Program-made: the position numbers and the translations under genes
Notes under the pieces: model-generated
Databases searched by the model: none
What the model was told of the DNA's origin: nothing
Seen by the model: only the letters and a program-made list of their open reading frames with translations
Shown here: positions 1 to 12,018 of the stretch, in pieces
Numbering within the stretch: the stretch's first letter is position 1
How the letters are laid out: every line of letters begins with the position of its first letter
Assembly: GCA_947462335.1 (NCBI GenBank)
Contig: OX381720.1
Coordinates: 2,177,501 to 2,241,500 of the forward strand
Length of the DNA stretch: 64,000 nt
Direction: 5' to 3'
Origin: Harmothoe impar
Taxonomy: Eukaryota > Annelida > Polychaeta > Phyllodocida > Polynoidae

Positions 1-451
1 GAGAACGACATGGCAGGCAGGGGATGGCAAGAGCGGGGGTGGGGAGAGCAGGGAATTGGTACCAACGTAGATTGATGGCAGAGACATGCACATAACCGAA
101 ACAGAGTTTGCCTCGACAAAACAAATATCGGGAATACCGTCGCTGTTTACGCTATGATCTGCCCAGCTTCCTGAAGTTCAAAATTGTTTTTGGGTCAAAA
201 TTATTTTTTGGGTTTATATCATAGAGAGCTGGATAGGAAATAGCAGACAACTTTCACCATAGTTAACCCTTTCAGGCCAGCACTCCCCATTTCTATCTGC
301 ATATTATATAAGGTCTACAGTGTGTTTTGGGGGATTTGAGCCTCAATCAAGTGGAGGGGGCAAATTTCTATTTTTTCCAGAGGCAAATCTTTCATTCAGA
401 GATTATGATAAGAAGCATGTAGTATAGTATAATATGTATAGAAGAAATTAC
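1..451. other. no gene recognised
   Basis: AT-rich intron-like sequence left of the KDZ-like exon. No supported coding or repeat structure was seen. Confidence 0.4.
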
Positions 452-690
452 CTGCCACATTTCTGGCTTATGAAGAGCAATGTGTTCATGGTGGGTGTTG
501 CAGTGGTTGGAGCAGAAGTATGCACATGGCCCACAGTTTGAGCAGCGGATAATGTTGTGGAAATAATCACTGCACACACAGCATTTGTAGTCTTTAGGAG
601 CTTTTTCCTCAACAAAGGCTCTTGCAAAGAGTGGGCGGAGAGAAGTCCACTTTGTTTCCTTTGACCTGCGGTTCCGGAGATACTTAGAAT
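452..690 (-). CDS. internal exon, KDZ-transposase-like Cys/His cluster
   Basis: This is a single internal exon on the minus strand. It is preceded by a good acceptor (CATTACAG, ending at 691) and followed by a donor (CAG|GTAATT, GT at 451-450). It is 239 nt long, enters in phase 1 and leaves in phase 0, with no stop in frame. The peptide is rich in Cys and His: a C-x2-C pair, C-x2-C-x4-FC-x3-C, then H-H-x2-H and a final LHKPEMWQ. From memory this spacing resembles the cysteine cluster of Kyakuja-Dileera-Zisupton (KDZ) transposases. The upstream part (RNRRSKETKW) is basic. The following exon would lie left of the window and no upstream exon was found, so it may be a gene edge or a transposon relic. 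The exon structure is fairly sure; the family is tentative. Confidence 0.5.
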
Positions 691-721
691 CTGTAATGTT
701 TAAAACATGTAATTAATATAA

Positions 722-860
722 GACAATTACAGGGGTAGACGGTATCGGGGTTTTTGGCCCCCCTGACACTCGGCGCACTGACATTTGGCCCCCCGACATT
801 TGCCCCCCCCCCCCCCCCGAGACAAATGGCCCTCCCAGACTTGGGGCCCCCCAAGAAATC
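722..860. repeat. G/C-run repeat fragment
   Basis: The segment begins with CAGGGGTAGAC, the end motif of the hAT-like element at 6424. It continues with repeated GGCCCCCC/GACATTTG words and a 16-base C run. It is probably a MITE fragment with an expanded mononucleotide tract. Confidence 0.4.
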
Positions 861-899
861 ATTCTAAGTCCATATCTGATTTTAAATGGAGTTCTGCCC

Positions 900-1620
900 G
901 AAAAAAGAGCATGATTAATCTGTCAACAGATGTTGACATATGACTAGTGTCGACAGCCCAGTAAACAAGCTTTAAAACGTTATTTTTACGTAAAATAACG
1001 TTTCTTTGTAGGCTGGGAGGTGTTGACATCTGTGGACAGATGTCGAGAGATGTCGACAGGTTGGCCGCCATGTCGACTGAGGTCAACAGAGGCCGAGATG
1101 TTGACAGATGTTGACCTCATGGCCGCCAACAGGTCGACCTGATGGTCGACATCTTGGCCGCCATCATGCCGCCACCTTGCTCACTTAAATGCATTATTTG
1201 ACACATTTCTGCACGTTGAAATAATTTACAATAACTTGCTGAAGTTTCTCTCACACATTCATATTTATCTATCTTTTGACACACAGGGGTCTTTATTTAC
1301 CCCCAAAAATACAGTATATACAAGAATTGTTACACAAAATGATTATAGTGCTGCCTCCATGTGGCAGGAATCTACAAATCTACAGATCATGTGCTGCAAA
1401 ATTGCTATAATTCTGATTTACAGCACAGAAATCGGTAAATATACAGCAAATAGTTCTGTAGATGTCGACCTGGTGGCTCAGCTGTCGACATGGCAACTGT
1501 GCAGTTGACATGGCGGTTTGGCTGTTGACATGGCAGTTTAGATGTCGACATGGCAGCTTAGCTGTGGATATGGTGGCCAGTATGTAAACATGGCGGCCAG
1601 TATGTTGACCATGATTTAAA
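900..1620. repeat. degenerate GTCGACAT repeat array
   Basis: Two blocks (about 920-1165 and 1455-1615) are made of diverged copies of words such as ATGTCGACA, TGTTGACAT and ATGGCGGCC, in both orientations. An AT-rich spacer separates them. The arrangement looks like subterminal arrays of a foldback element. Short ORFs through it are composition effects. Confidence 0.5.
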
Positions 1621-1639
1621 TTTGTTTGGGGTACCTTAA

Positions 1640-2065
1640 TTCACCTAAAAACGACCAGTGGACTGGGGGGGCCAGGGATCCGGGGGGCTAACTGGCTGGG
1701 GTGGCCTAATGTCAGGGGGCCAAAAGTCAGAGGGCCAAGTGTAAGGGGACCAGGTGTCCTAGGGGCCAGCAGTCCTGGAATCAGGGTAGATTTTGGGTAG
1801 GATACTAACTTGTTCACCTGTGGGCCACCCGGGGCCATAGCTCCAGAAATCTATGGGCCCGTAATTTCAGGTGTGGGCCCGGGAACAGATTTTACTTTTT
1901 TCAAAGAGAAATCATATAATTATTTCCTAGTTTATCTATGTTAAGATGAAATCAAATTGGCTGATTTGCTCTCATTTTCTTTCAAACGACATGCTTATAC
2001 CTGTTAGATATATTCCCCTGAAACGTGTTGCAAAATTCCCTGTGGGCCACCCGGGCTTATGAGAA
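1640..2065. repeat. GGGGCC-rich repeat block
   Basis: Repeated phrases of the type CTAATGTCAGGGGGCC and CCAAGTGTAAGGGG occur, followed by GTGGGCCACCCGGG words that recur at 2040 and in the 6424 element. No coding gene was seen. Confidence 0.4.
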
Positions 2066-2215
2066 GGTACCGTAAAACCTTTCGTATAAGCCTAACTCGC
2101 TTAAAGCCGCCCCCGAGTTTGGGCCAATCCTATAAGCCGCAGAGGCCCTCTGAATGGTCCCTGGGAAAAACTCGCGTATTAGCCGCACCCCAAACTTCAT
2201 CATAAGGTTGGGTAC
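2066..2215. repeat. partial TACCGTAAAA-type MITE
   Basis: Starts TACCGTAAAACCTTTCGTAT and contains ATAAGCCGC and CTCGCGTATTAGCCGC words like the complete element at 45068. No clear right end of the TACGGTA type is visible, so it appears truncated or diverged. Confidence 0.4.
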
Positions 2216-3117
2216 CATTTAGCCCTGCCATTAAGCAGGTGACTATCTCGCAATTTTGGAACTATCTAGCCTAAGAAAGGCTCCAGGTAGACACCGGCCC
2301 AATAACATGTGTTACAGTAGCTTCGGTAAAATAGAAGACAAATACCTGCTTGTGGTGCCGGACATACATTATCATGTACAGCGTTACCTCCCAGGACATC
2401 AAGGTTGTGTAGTGGGTCAGCTATTATTGGTGCATCCCCATTGTATCCCCTGATGATCTTGGGTACTTTCATACCAGAACCCATAACACGTTTGGAATTG
2501 TAGGGACCATCTTTGTGCCTCTCCTTTGCTGGTCTGACTCCTCTGATGTTACGTCGCTTATTGGTATACGAATCATTGTTTGTACTTGGTACCTTGGTGG
2601 GAGCTGTAGCATCACTAGAAAAGAGAATATTATATTGAAGTAGGTGCTATTTATGTCGTTTTCTACATACAAAGTAATAGAAACAAAATCCAAGGTAGTG
2701 TAAAAGTTGGTTTATTTCTACTGATCTTTTACTTTGATTTATTTATTTGCTTAACATCCAAGTGTGCATTGACGAGGTAAGGGAGTAAACCGCTACTGGG
2801 GCAATCTTTTCGAAGGATAGCATGCGTTGTTTTTTTTTGCCTGGTCCTATATACCTGGGATAGTACCATAGAAGGCAGGGCCAGACAAACCACGGGCCTT
2901 CAATATATGATACATGGTTCACTGGGGAGGGATCCCATGCTTGACCACCAGCATGAGGGCCCGAGCCTGAGGATTTTGGCAGCTGCTGCAAAAGCAACTG
3001 AGTGGCCAAATCACAGCAGAATGACTCAAGTTTTGTCGCCTTTTACGATTCTGGTATGCCTATTGGAATAAAAGATTCCCAATTTTTTCACCTACTCAGG
3101 TATAAGTTTTAGTAGTA
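2216..3117. other. no gene recognised
   Basis: Mixed-composition intergenic sequence. Short ORFs on both strands lack recognisable domains and splice support. Confidence 0.35.
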
Positions 3118-4168
3118 TACCGTAAATTTCTGTGTACTACCCGTGGGTAGTATGCAAACGAAATCGCCAATGCGGTTTATAGCCTAGCTATTATGGCTTG
3201 TCTTATTCAGGAGAACGAGTTTTTTTTTATTTCAGCATTTGAGATATTGCTCTAAAATGAGTTCTTACTCTCCTACCCAGGTAGCTCTATCAACCCTAGG
3301 GATGTCATTGACATTCATTTTTTTCCGATTCCGATTATCACGATTTTTGGTCTCGATATTTCGATTTTATGTCGATATCTGAATAAGTTTTGTTATTTGA
3401 TGCCAAAAATTGTACAGTAAATAATAATGATGCATAGGCAGAATATGACAGAGGACCGGGCTCTCAGACCTTGTCTATTATGCTATCTCTTTCAGATTAG
3501 ATCTGGAATGTCCCTATTACAAGCCCACTTTAGTGCCAATTTGTTGTATATTGCATAAATAACTATAGCTTGGCCTCTTATAGGAATATCTGAGAAATTC
3601 TTTCACTGAAAGCTGAAATTCAGCTGGTCAGATATATCGATATGATAGAAAATGTAGATCCGATTTACATCATCCTTTTAGGAATAATGATGTGTCGATA
3701 TCATGAGTATGGATGACATCCCTAGTCAACCCCCTCCCTCCCCAGGTAGCTCTGTCTACCCCCCCCCCCCCCCCCCCCCATCCACCGCAGGTAGCTCCAG
3801 GTACTCGCCTTTAGCGTTGACAGCTTTCTGGCCCCCACCCCCTACCGCAAAGCAGGAAGCTCCTAGTAGAATATATATATTATTACATATTTAGTGGTCA
3901 CATCTTTCTTCCTCCCCAAGCCCCTAACCCATGGCCAAAAGTGCTCATAAGTATTCATGGACAGGTAGCACCCTTGGCGGTCATATCATTACAAGGTAGA
4001 GAGGAATGGAGGGGATCACATTTTGCATTTTTCCAAAAGTCTAGGTGCGGGTTATACAAGGGTTTTTCCCCTAAGGTCACTCATACCCCCTGTTCAGGTT
4101 ATACAACTTTCCCTATGTCGGGGTGCGGTTATACGCGAGATGAGGGTAGTATGCGGGAATAAACGGTA
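3118..4168. mobile_element. TACCGTAAAT-type MITE carrying nested insertions
   Basis: The left end reads TACCGTAAATTTCTGTGTAC and the right end, read inverted, begins TACCGTTTATTCCCGC. Both sides carry GGGTAGTATGC in related positions. The interior is interrupted by the hAT-like element at 3297-3724 and by poly-C runs. The ends are consistent with a TA-target element of the type complete at 5643 and 45068. Confidence 0.45.
3297..3724. mobile_element. hAT-like MITE with TAGGGATGTCA ends
   Basis: The inverted ends are TAGGGATGTCAT and ATGGATGACATCCCTA. They are flanked by ATCAACCC on the left and GTCAACCC on the right, a near-perfect 8-bp target duplication, which is the size typical of hAT elements. 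The interior is AT-rich with CGATAT words. Relatives lie at 18693-18920 and 34274-34502. Confidence 0.6.
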
Positions 4169-4222
4169 CCATGAATTTGAACAAAATATGCCCAAAACTT
4201 TCTTCGAAAGGGCTATGATATA

Positions 4223-4407
4223 TACCGTATTCGACGTAATAAGCGCACAGTGCGCTTAAAAAATTATTATAGACATATTTTAGTAGTTAAGAGTTTAATT
4301 GGGGTCAAAATTTGAGATTTTTTTGGTTATTTGTAGTATAAAAATCGGCCAAAAACGGGGGGTGTGCGCTTATTAGGGGGTGTGCGCTTATTACGTCGAA
4401 TACGGTA
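4223..4407. mobile_element. MITE with 26-bp perfect TIRs
   Basis: Both ends read TACCGTATTCGACGTAATAA inwards, and the identity runs on for 26 bp. The element is 185 bp with an AT-rich centre. The terminal TA is the probable target duplication, as in Tc1/mariner-type MITEs. Confidence 0.75.
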
Positions 4408-5167
4408 ATTGGAAAGCTAGAAGCAGCAGGAAAATCCCAGAGCATTTGTAGTCATGGGTGTTTTTGGTCCGATATGTTTCATACGGGTGTCCATGTAGCA
4501 CATACAGCTAAAAGGTGTTTTCCATCATCCTATATGGGAATTATTGTACCAATAGGCCTATGTACTTTATGTTACCAATATGGAATTCCATATGCGCATT
4601 TGGGAAAACTATGTCTTTTCCACATTATGTGCAGTTACCATAATTAGGGATGTGATCGATATATCAATCAATAATGGGTATAGAAAGCATGTGTGTGTAT
4701 CGATACCCCCTGAATCCCAGCTTTCTAAAAGTGAAAGATTTTTTCAGATATGCCTATTAGAGGCTGAGCCTTTGGCATCGTGTGATATGACCCAGATTCA
4801 ACTCGTGAAGTATGGTGTGCATGTATGTCAATGGCGTGGAGTTTTGTGTGTTTATTTACAGTGATAATGCGCTGTTTAAATGACCCACAAAAAACAGCTT
4901 ATAGATTTCTCTCTAAAGGTTAGCTTATAAGGGAGGTTGGCTTATAAGAGAGGTTATACGGTAGCATATTCAAAAATCGTCCACTCTGAACAGATTGTCC
5001 CAGCCCCAATAGGACCGATACAGATATCAGCCATACTTGAATATGTCACGAAATACACCACATTGCGACATTCTAGGTCTAGGTTTTCAAAAAATGTGAA
5101 AACTTTTCCTATGATCCAATGATAAATGACTAACATTACCCGGTAGCAGTGAGGCCTAAAAAAAAAG
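4408..5167. other. no gene; repeat fragments
   Basis: Unassigned sequence with a TTAGGGATGTGATCGATAT fragment near 4646, related to the hAT-like family. A GGCTTATAAG...TTATACGGTA fragment near 4925-4963 is related to the TACCGTAAAA family. Confidence 0.4.
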
Positions 5168-5357
5168 TTGTGTTCCGGTAACATGGCCAAAAATAAACAG
5201 GGTCGGTAGGTTGGATTTTCTTCTTTATTTTACTTTTTTTTTTTGGTAAAAAAAGTCAATTTTAGTAGTAAAAGCGCCAAAAATGTCATAAATTTCCTCA
5301 AAAATTAAAAAAATGTCCAAAAAAAACGGAACACAACTTTTTTCTGAGCCGTAACAT
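5160..5357. mobile_element. foldback MITE related to the 22.6-kb element
   Basis: AAAAAAAGTTGTGTTCCG at the left is inverted at the right as CGGAACACAACTTTTTT. The inner words GGTAACATGGCCAAAAATA and GGGTCGGTAGGTTGGAT match the inverted right half of the MITE at 22621-22843. Confidence 0.5.
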
Positions 5358-5642
5358 GCATGCTTTGTTCCGAAATGCTAAATTATTTTTGGTCAATAAA
5401 AGTGATTTTCGTATAATCGCCAAAAATGTTGTAGATATTCTGAAAAATTTAAAACTTTAAAATAACTTTTAAATAAGGGCCATATTATCAGCAGTTTAAT
5501 GTGAAATTTCCAGCCAGTTCTTTATGTTGATATGTATTATTAGATGTCATGTGTATTGGGAAGGGTCACTTTCTCTACTTTTCCGCCATGTTGCCCTATG
5601 ATGCAATGCTTTTTAAAGGACTTATCATTACTTTTTAACACC

Positions 5643-5870
5643 TACCGTAAATTCCTGTGTATTACCCGCACCTCGTATATAACCCGCACCCCGACTTTGA
5701 GAGAATCATATAATTCACATTTGGGGTCTGAAAATCATTGTTACAGTATTGTACTATCCTTATAAAAACCCTCGTATTACCCGCACCTAAACTTTCAGAA
5801 TATTGTATAACCCGCACTGGAGGTTTGGTTCACGCTTATACCTGTGGGTTATATGCGGGAATTTACAGTA
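5643..5870. mobile_element. TACCGTAAATT-type MITE
   Basis: The left end is TACCGTAAATTCCTGTGTAT and the inverted right end is TACTGTAAATTCCCGCATAT. The interior repeats TAACCCGCACC and TATTACCCGCACC. It is 228 bp with the terminal TA as probable target duplication. Confidence 0.6.
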
Positions 5871-6417
5871 TTTTAGGCTTGTATTACAAGCACCTCAGTT
5901 ATATTATCGGCACATTGAGAGGATATTGTTAATGTCTCACAATTAGCAGATAATACCTTTGACATAGTTCCACTGTGGTTTGATTGTAATCAAATGTAAA
6001 AAGTGTGTCTTCTAAATCTTTCAATCATGAACACAACTAATAATTTCCAATGCCATTGACACTTTATCAATTCGTTTAAACACTAATTAGATAATATAAA
6101 TGAAGAAAAATCCCTTTTTAGTATTTCTGAGTGGGGGATAAAGAAAGACCAGCCTTTCAGATAAAGAAAGACCAGCCTTAATTATGATCAAATGTGAAAC
6201 GGCTTTCCATAGTTGTTGATGATAATATCAGGTACGACTTTACATATGCTGCATTCTCATGAATTAATTTCTTTTTGGATTATGACGATATAACCATGCA
6301 CCAATTGACCAATCAGGGCGCCGCTAATGGTCCGCTGGTTCTCGGCCGTTTTGCTCTGCTATGGGCAGGTAGGCCTACCAGTCTTTGTCCAGTTGTTAAA
6401 GTCTCAGAATTTAAATA
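5871..6417. other. no gene recognised
   Basis: AT-rich sequence with a short direct repeat (AGATAAAGAAAGACCAGCCT twice near 6138-6180). No coding support. Confidence 0.35.
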
Positions 6418-6423
6418 GATATA

Positions 6424-6798
6424 CAGGGGTAGAGACTAACGCTGGCCCGGGAGCCAATGGCCCGTAGTTTTGGGTCCGGGCCCGCAGAATTTTGCAAATT
6501 AACATTCCCATGGGCCCGGGTGGCCCACAGAAGTATGTAGGCCCCTAGAAGACATTTTAAGAATGCTTGTCTGACAACTATAGTCATGTAATATATCGTT
6601 GGAATAAGGAAAATGTGCCCATATTAATCATATTGGTCACACTCTATCATTGAAAAAATCAGGAAAATACATGTTTTTTTTCTCATCAAGAAAACATGAT
6701 TATGACCATTGGTCCACAGATCTCGGTGCGGGCCCACAGCTTTCTGGGGCTACGGGCCTGGGTGGCCCACAGCTGAAAAAAATTAGTGTCTACCCCTG
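6424..6798. mobile_element. hAT-like MITE with CAGGGGTAGA ends
   Basis: The ends are CAGGGGTAGAGACTAA and TTAGTGTCTACCCCTG, 15 of 16 bp matching when inverted. They are flanked on both sides by GATATA. The interior repeats GGGCCCGGGTGGCCCACAG. The CAGGGG start fits hAT elements, although only 6 bp of target duplication are evident. Confidence 0.6.
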
Positions 6799-6929
6799 GA
6801 TATACTTTTCTCAACTGTCTGGGAGGGGAGTAAGCGGGGTGGAATAGGAACTCTCACTGACACAGGCCAGTCTATAGACTTTGTTACAGTCTGTGCTAGC
6901 CCCCTTTAAGTTGGGAGTCTGGATGGAGG

Positions 6930-7110
6930 GGTCCCGATTTTCCCTATTGATTTTAAAATATGGCCATGTTGCCCTGTCGATTTTAAGAAAAGTCCATGTC
7001 ACCACTACGATTTTATGAAGAGGCTATGTCCCATGTCATTATCTGTTATATTCCTCATGTCCCAAAAAGGGCCCATGTCGCCACGTCAAATTTAGTGGTC
7101 TACACCCATT
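6930..7110. repeat. degenerate CCATGTCGCCATGTCGATTTTAA repeat
   Basis: Several diverged units of about 33 bp built from GGCCATGTTGCC, GTCGATTTTAAGAAAA and CCATGTC. The same family recurs at 9650-9835, 11430-11640 and 13728-13872. Confidence 0.5.
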
Positions 7111-8311
7111 TACTTACATGTCTAGGCCTTTTAAGGTTGATCGCTACTCATTGAATATGGACCACTGCGCAGGTCTCTGCGCATATAACTTATATGTATC
7201 AGATTGGGCTAATATTAACAAACTAGAAGCATACATATGCTGACTAAGCCATATTAAAATATTGGACGATTCCGAGCAAAATTGAGCATTTTATTGGACT
7301 TTACATATTTGATGTGTTTATAGGCAATAATATTTGCTATTTTTTATATAAGTAAGAACATTGGACCTATTAATCAATAAATCATTATCTATATATATAT
7401 AGATCTCATCAGGTTCTTTGAAATAACCAAGGGTAGGAAATACAGCCATTTAACACCCCAATTTTTGCCCGTTAACCCATTTTTTTAGGCTCTAAATATC
7501 AGATTTAGACCTTTTTTGCACTATTTTTTAACTTCAAAGGCCCAAAACAGTAAAAATATGCCCGGGACCACCTATCAAAAGTCATCTAAAATGTTAGCTA
7601 TTGATCTGAACAATTTTTTGAAAAAAGAAAAAAAAAAGTTCATGGATTTTTTTCAGTGATATTAAGCTATTACTGAAGAATTATGCATAAAATTTGAATA
7701 ATTGTCCTTAAGCCATCACGTTTTTTCATACAAAGGTACCTTTTTGGACCATAATTTTATTTTCCCCATTCAAGGACATAACCTAGGATTATTCATGTGC
7801 AATACAAAATTAATGTTGGCATTGGATCACTAAGAAAAAAAATCATGAAAATTTCCCAGTTTTTTTATTTTTTTGGCAAAAAAAGAGAACACTTTTTTTT
7901 TTCAAAAATCTGTAATAAAAAAAGTAGCCCGGGACCCCCCCATTTTTTTTTACATTTTCCATTTCTAAATGATATAAGCTACGTTTGGGGGGAAGAACAG
8001 GACATTTCATGGATACAAAGTTAAGAGTAGCGATCAACCTTAACTTCAAAAGTGTTATTCAAAAAAATAGAAGATTCCATACTTTTCCTGTTTTCCTTGA
8101 CAATGGAGTGGCATATTCCGGCATATCTGTACATTGTAGCCCTACTATTTTAAAGTCAATGCAAACTTTGGGCTATCTACTGCTTTAGGTTGCCCACCAA
8201 TACAAAAATGCATTATTTGTATATATTCTTAAGTTGAATGTAAAAACTGGAATCCCAATTGTTCAAACGGAATACCCCACACAACTTTTTTTTTATTATT
8301 TTATTGTTTTG
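7111..8311. other. AT-rich, no gene recognised
   Basis: AT-rich sequence with A and T runs and inverted-repeat remnants around 7440-7960 (CCCGGGACC words at both ends of an AT-rich block). The overlapping ORFs near 7797-8188 are Lys/Phe-rich composition artefacts. Confidence 0.35.
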
Positions 8312-8402
8312 CAGTACATTAGCGAAATAAAGGAAACCATTTGAATCTTACCTGATCTAACATAAATCAAATGATTCCCTTTATTTCGTTAATGGCTTGC
8401 AA
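8312..8402. repeat. imperfect hairpin, about 34-bp arms
   Basis: Left arm words GCGAAATAAAGGAAACCATTTGA are inverted as TCAAATGATTCCCTTTATTTCG. The loop is about 20 bp. It is probably a small foldback element. Confidence 0.55.
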
Positions 8403-8479
8403 TACATTAATAAAAGAAAGGGAACATTTAATCTATGTCAGTCCACTAGTATCTCCTGAGGTAGCTCATACCTGGCAAT

Positions 8480-8885
8480 AACCTATTCCATTACGGGCGA
8501 CCTATTCCATTTTGGGCGACCTATTCCATTTTGGGTGACCTATTTCAAATACCTGAAAATTGCTTAGAAATTGTACCCCCCAAAGAACCCATGCCCCCAT
8601 TTATTTTATACTTGCCCCCGATAAGGAAACCCTTTTCCCCGGGGCTCCTTTCCCAAAAGAATGTTTTTAGTTTGTAGGGTTGGCCTTCCTATATGATACT
8701 ACCGCTTTAGGACGCATTTTTTGTTTTAAGTTTTAGTCCCCCCCTTAAAACTAATAGGTCGCCCAAAACGGAATAGGTCGCACATCAATTTTTTCCAACT
8801 CTTTTTGCATAAAAAGACTTTTCCTTTTACTGACTACACCTTCCACTTTTTACTTCCAACCTGTGGGCGACCTAATTAACAATAC
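8480..8885. repeat. foldback element with GGCGACCTATTCC repeats
   Basis: Three forward GGCGACCTATTCCATTTT units (8498-8545) are answered by inverted GGAATAGGTCGC units near 8752-8790. The interior is C/T-rich. No ORF. Confidence 0.5.
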
Positions 8886-9640
8886 AAAAGGTAAATCGGG
8901 ACCACTCCCAGTAATGCAATGCGCCTACTCTCCAACCAAGTTTTTTTCTCATCTTTCTTCCCATCCATCCCGATTTCAACACGTCCCTTTACTCTAAATG
9001 CAATATCTGCTTAGTCCAATATTCACCCAAGCTAAGAAATAGATGAACAAATAGATGTTATTCTGTTAGTTCTATTCATGAGAAACGACATAGCCTCAGG
9101 TTCGCGGGGAGTTGGGGGGGGGGGAGGTTAAAACTCGATCCCAGCAAGATGACAATTATGGAGCATTCATTTTTTAACAACAGGGGAGGGAGGTCGATCA
9201 CTTCAGTAGGCCTAAAGGACGTGACTGGGGACTGTGATGGTGGTCCACAATAAAGAAAAATCGGAATCCCCCCAATTCTATCCAGAATAGTTGTAGGCCT
9301 ACAGTGAGCTGAGGATACATATTAATCTAGGGCCTAGGCCTACACTGATGTTATTCTAGGATTGCCCCGGTGGTCTAACTCTAGGCCTAGGCCAGTTGGG
9401 GGGGGGGTGTAACAAACATTGACCACTCTTGATGAGAAAGGGGATGAAATCCCGCCTTTATTGTATAGGCCTACTATAGATAAAAGGGTGTGTGCATAGG
9501 TTTGTTTACAAATTGTTTAAAATTTCTGACCGTCCAAGGAGGGGGGGGGGTTCTGCACATCCAGGAAAATTCATACCACCCCTTCCCCTGGAGACTGAGA
9601 GCCCTCTATCTGTTTTATTGCACCCTGAAAATACTGTGCC
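8886..9640. other. no gene recognised
   Basis: Contains several AGGCCTAGGCCTA-type words and G runs. No coding structure was supported. Confidence 0.35.
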
Positions 9641-9649
9641 TCTCCATGG

Positions 9650-9835
9650 GTAAAAATCGACACGTGCGACATGGCAACATGTCCCCTTTAAAAATCGACA
9701 CGTGCGACACAGCTCTTTTAAAAATCGACAGACACAGATACTTAATAATGCCCTATACTATATGCATAAAACTCGACACAGTGACACAGCCCTTTTGCTA
9801 AAAATCACCACGGCGACACGGTCAAAATTGTGGGG
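9650..9835. repeat. AAAATCGACACGTGCGACATGG repeat array
   Basis: Four or five diverged units of the family AAAATCGACACxxxGACA, the inverted orientation of the array at 6930-7110. Confidence 0.5.
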
Positions 9836-10640
9836 ACCGAGGCACAATACTTTTAACCCGGGTTTTAACCATCATCCCGGCGCCAAAGGCGCTGGTCCGG
9901 TAGATAACCTAACTTTGCTAAGTGACAAATCCACAAGTGATTTTTGGTACTGACAAGTCCATTTCTTATGACAGACTAGTTACATGGGACCCGCCCATAC
10001 CCCACCCCCCTACCCCCCACCTCCCCTCCCGCTGTCTAGGGCCGTAGTAGCACTGGCGATTGACAGGTCCCGTCGATACACGGCTGCCGGCCCTCCCGGT
10101 GGGTGTGGGGGGGGGGGGGGGGGGGGTGACGCAGGGTCAATTAAGGGTCATATGTGCACTGGAGCGGACAGCACAGGATAGCACGGCTGAGGGCCGATAG
10201 GGCTAGGTCCCGTGGGCTAGGTTTACGCCTGTCCCATATGGAGCGGGAGAGTATGGGTAGCGTAGTACGGGGGCGGCTTCCAGTCTAGTTCAGTCACTGG
10301 CACTGTCTTGTATGATTATGAACGATAATAGGTGATTCAGTAGCAGTATCTCGTTATGGGTGGTTTTGAAATAGTTGTGGCGGTTAGATTTTACTTAGAA
10401 GGACGGATTTCATTAAGTGAAGTGAAAAATACTTACATGAAATGCTGTAGTAAATGCTGTTCAGTGACAGAGGACGAAGTGTTACTGTTATCCTCAATGT
10501 GTTCCATCTCCATGTTCCTGTGCTTCCCGCCATTGCCACTCTCCAAGCAGATACCAGAAGGACAGTTCTAATGCTGTCCACTAGATGGCGAATTTCTTTT
10601 ACTTCACACATTTAACAACAGGGGGCACTAGCGAGACTCC
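9836..10640. other. no gene; G/C-rich runs
   Basis: Includes a CCCACC-rich stretch (about 9990-10030) and a 20-base G run at about 10107. ORFs here are low-complexity. Confidence 0.35.
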
Positions 10641-10644
10641 TTAT

Positions 10645-10812
10645 GATATTTCTCACATGCCTCGGCATAGACTTTAGAATTCTCACTGCATTAAGTCCAA
10701 AGACTAAAGAATTCTCACTGAATGAAACATATGTGGTATAGAATTCTTAACATGGGTCAAAACGTGAGAAATACTTCCAAGAACGTGTGTATTAGGCATG
10801 TGAGAATCTACG
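10645..10812. repeat. foldback with TTCTCACATGCCT ends
   Basis: TTCTCACATGCCT near 10649 is inverted as AGGCATGTGAGAAT near 10794. AGAATTCTCACTG words lie between them. Confidence 0.5.
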
Positions 10813-11019
10813 GGAGGGGTCGTCTGGCAGGGTAAACACATAAAAATATATATCTAATATACAAAAATATGACCAAAGGCACCCCCTAGTGTGTTCTGGG
10901 ACAACTAGATGTGCATATGCGCAATGACCGGCGCAGTTGACCTGTTTACAATAGGGTGTAGCCACCTTAATTAAAATTAATTTCTAAACTGGCCTGTTAT
11001 GTAAGTTGTAAACCTAAAA

Positions 11020-11190
11020 TACGAAAGTGAGGCCTTTCCGGGGCCCAGTCGGGGCCCAGTTTGGACTAGCCCACTTGGGCGCAGACATTTGCCCGGTGCC
11101 CGTTCTCGACGGGCCCCCTGTGGGGCAGCCCGACTGGGGCCCAGTTCCCAGCCCAACCAGGGCCCAACTGGGGCCCAGTTATGTTTGCTA
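11020..11190. repeat. GGGGCCCAGT repeat block
   Basis: Repeated GGGGCCCAGTCGGGGCCCAG and CAACTGGGGCCCAGTT words in both orientations. The ORFs here are repeat-derived. Confidence 0.5.
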
Positions 11191-11404
11191 CTTGGGAGCA
11201 CTAGTACAGTGGCACTATGTTACCAGTGATGGTGAGCAGCGATACTCCTAAACATATGTTATGATCTTAAATGTTATTAACTGTAAGACTGTAAAGTTTT
11301 AAGATTATTCATTTTAATATTGGAAAGATTTTCTTGTCCACGCTACCATATGAGTATGTACCAACGAGCCTTCCTCATAAGGGAGAGATATTTTTTTTAT
11401 CAAC

Positions 11405-11645
11405 AGGGTGGAGGGTCTAGAAGGGGGGTCCCCATGTCACATGTCAAATTTTAGAAATGGCCATGTCATGTCACTTAAAATTCCCATGTCCCATGTGGCC
11501 CCTAAGAACTTGACATGTCCCATGTCGACTTTAAGAAATACCCCATGTCATGTCACTAACATTTTCCCTAATATCACTAAGCTCCATGTTGCATGTCAAT
11601 TTTAAGAAATGGCCATGTCGCCATGTCGATTGCATCCATCTACCC
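11405..11645. repeat. CCATGTC / GATTTTAAGAAATGG repeat array
   Basis: Five or six degenerate units of the CCATGTCxxGATTTTAAGAAATGG family, ending in CATCTACCCCTATA. Confidence 0.5.
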
Positions 11646-12018
11646 CTATAGGGTGGGGGGGGGGCAAAGGAATTTAGACCCTTTGACCAGAGGGGGTGTA
11701 AAATATTTGGACCCCTCTTGGGGAGAGGGGTAAAAAAAAAAAGTAGCCAGTTTTTGGTAAAAAATGTGCGTGTTACTATGCTTCAGAGGGCCCGTGGTAG
11801 ATTTGTAAACGGGAAACTACAGTAACATAAACATAGACATAAACATTTAGGCCCACAAGAGCTAACTCCTGATGGTGAAACTGAGAACTAATGCACACTA
11901 GTGCTGCCACCTTCCTGCAAACAGCGTAGTTAGCCCCTCTGTGTTTCAGTGGGTGACAACTTTTACCACAGTAATGTAGGTCACCACTCCCTCTGGTTAG
12001 AAGCAGCCAACAACAACA

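Noticed and set aside
10384..10611. Minus-strand ORF followed by a GTAAGT-like donor
   Set aside because: Only one splice signal, low-information peptide, and no neighbouring exons.
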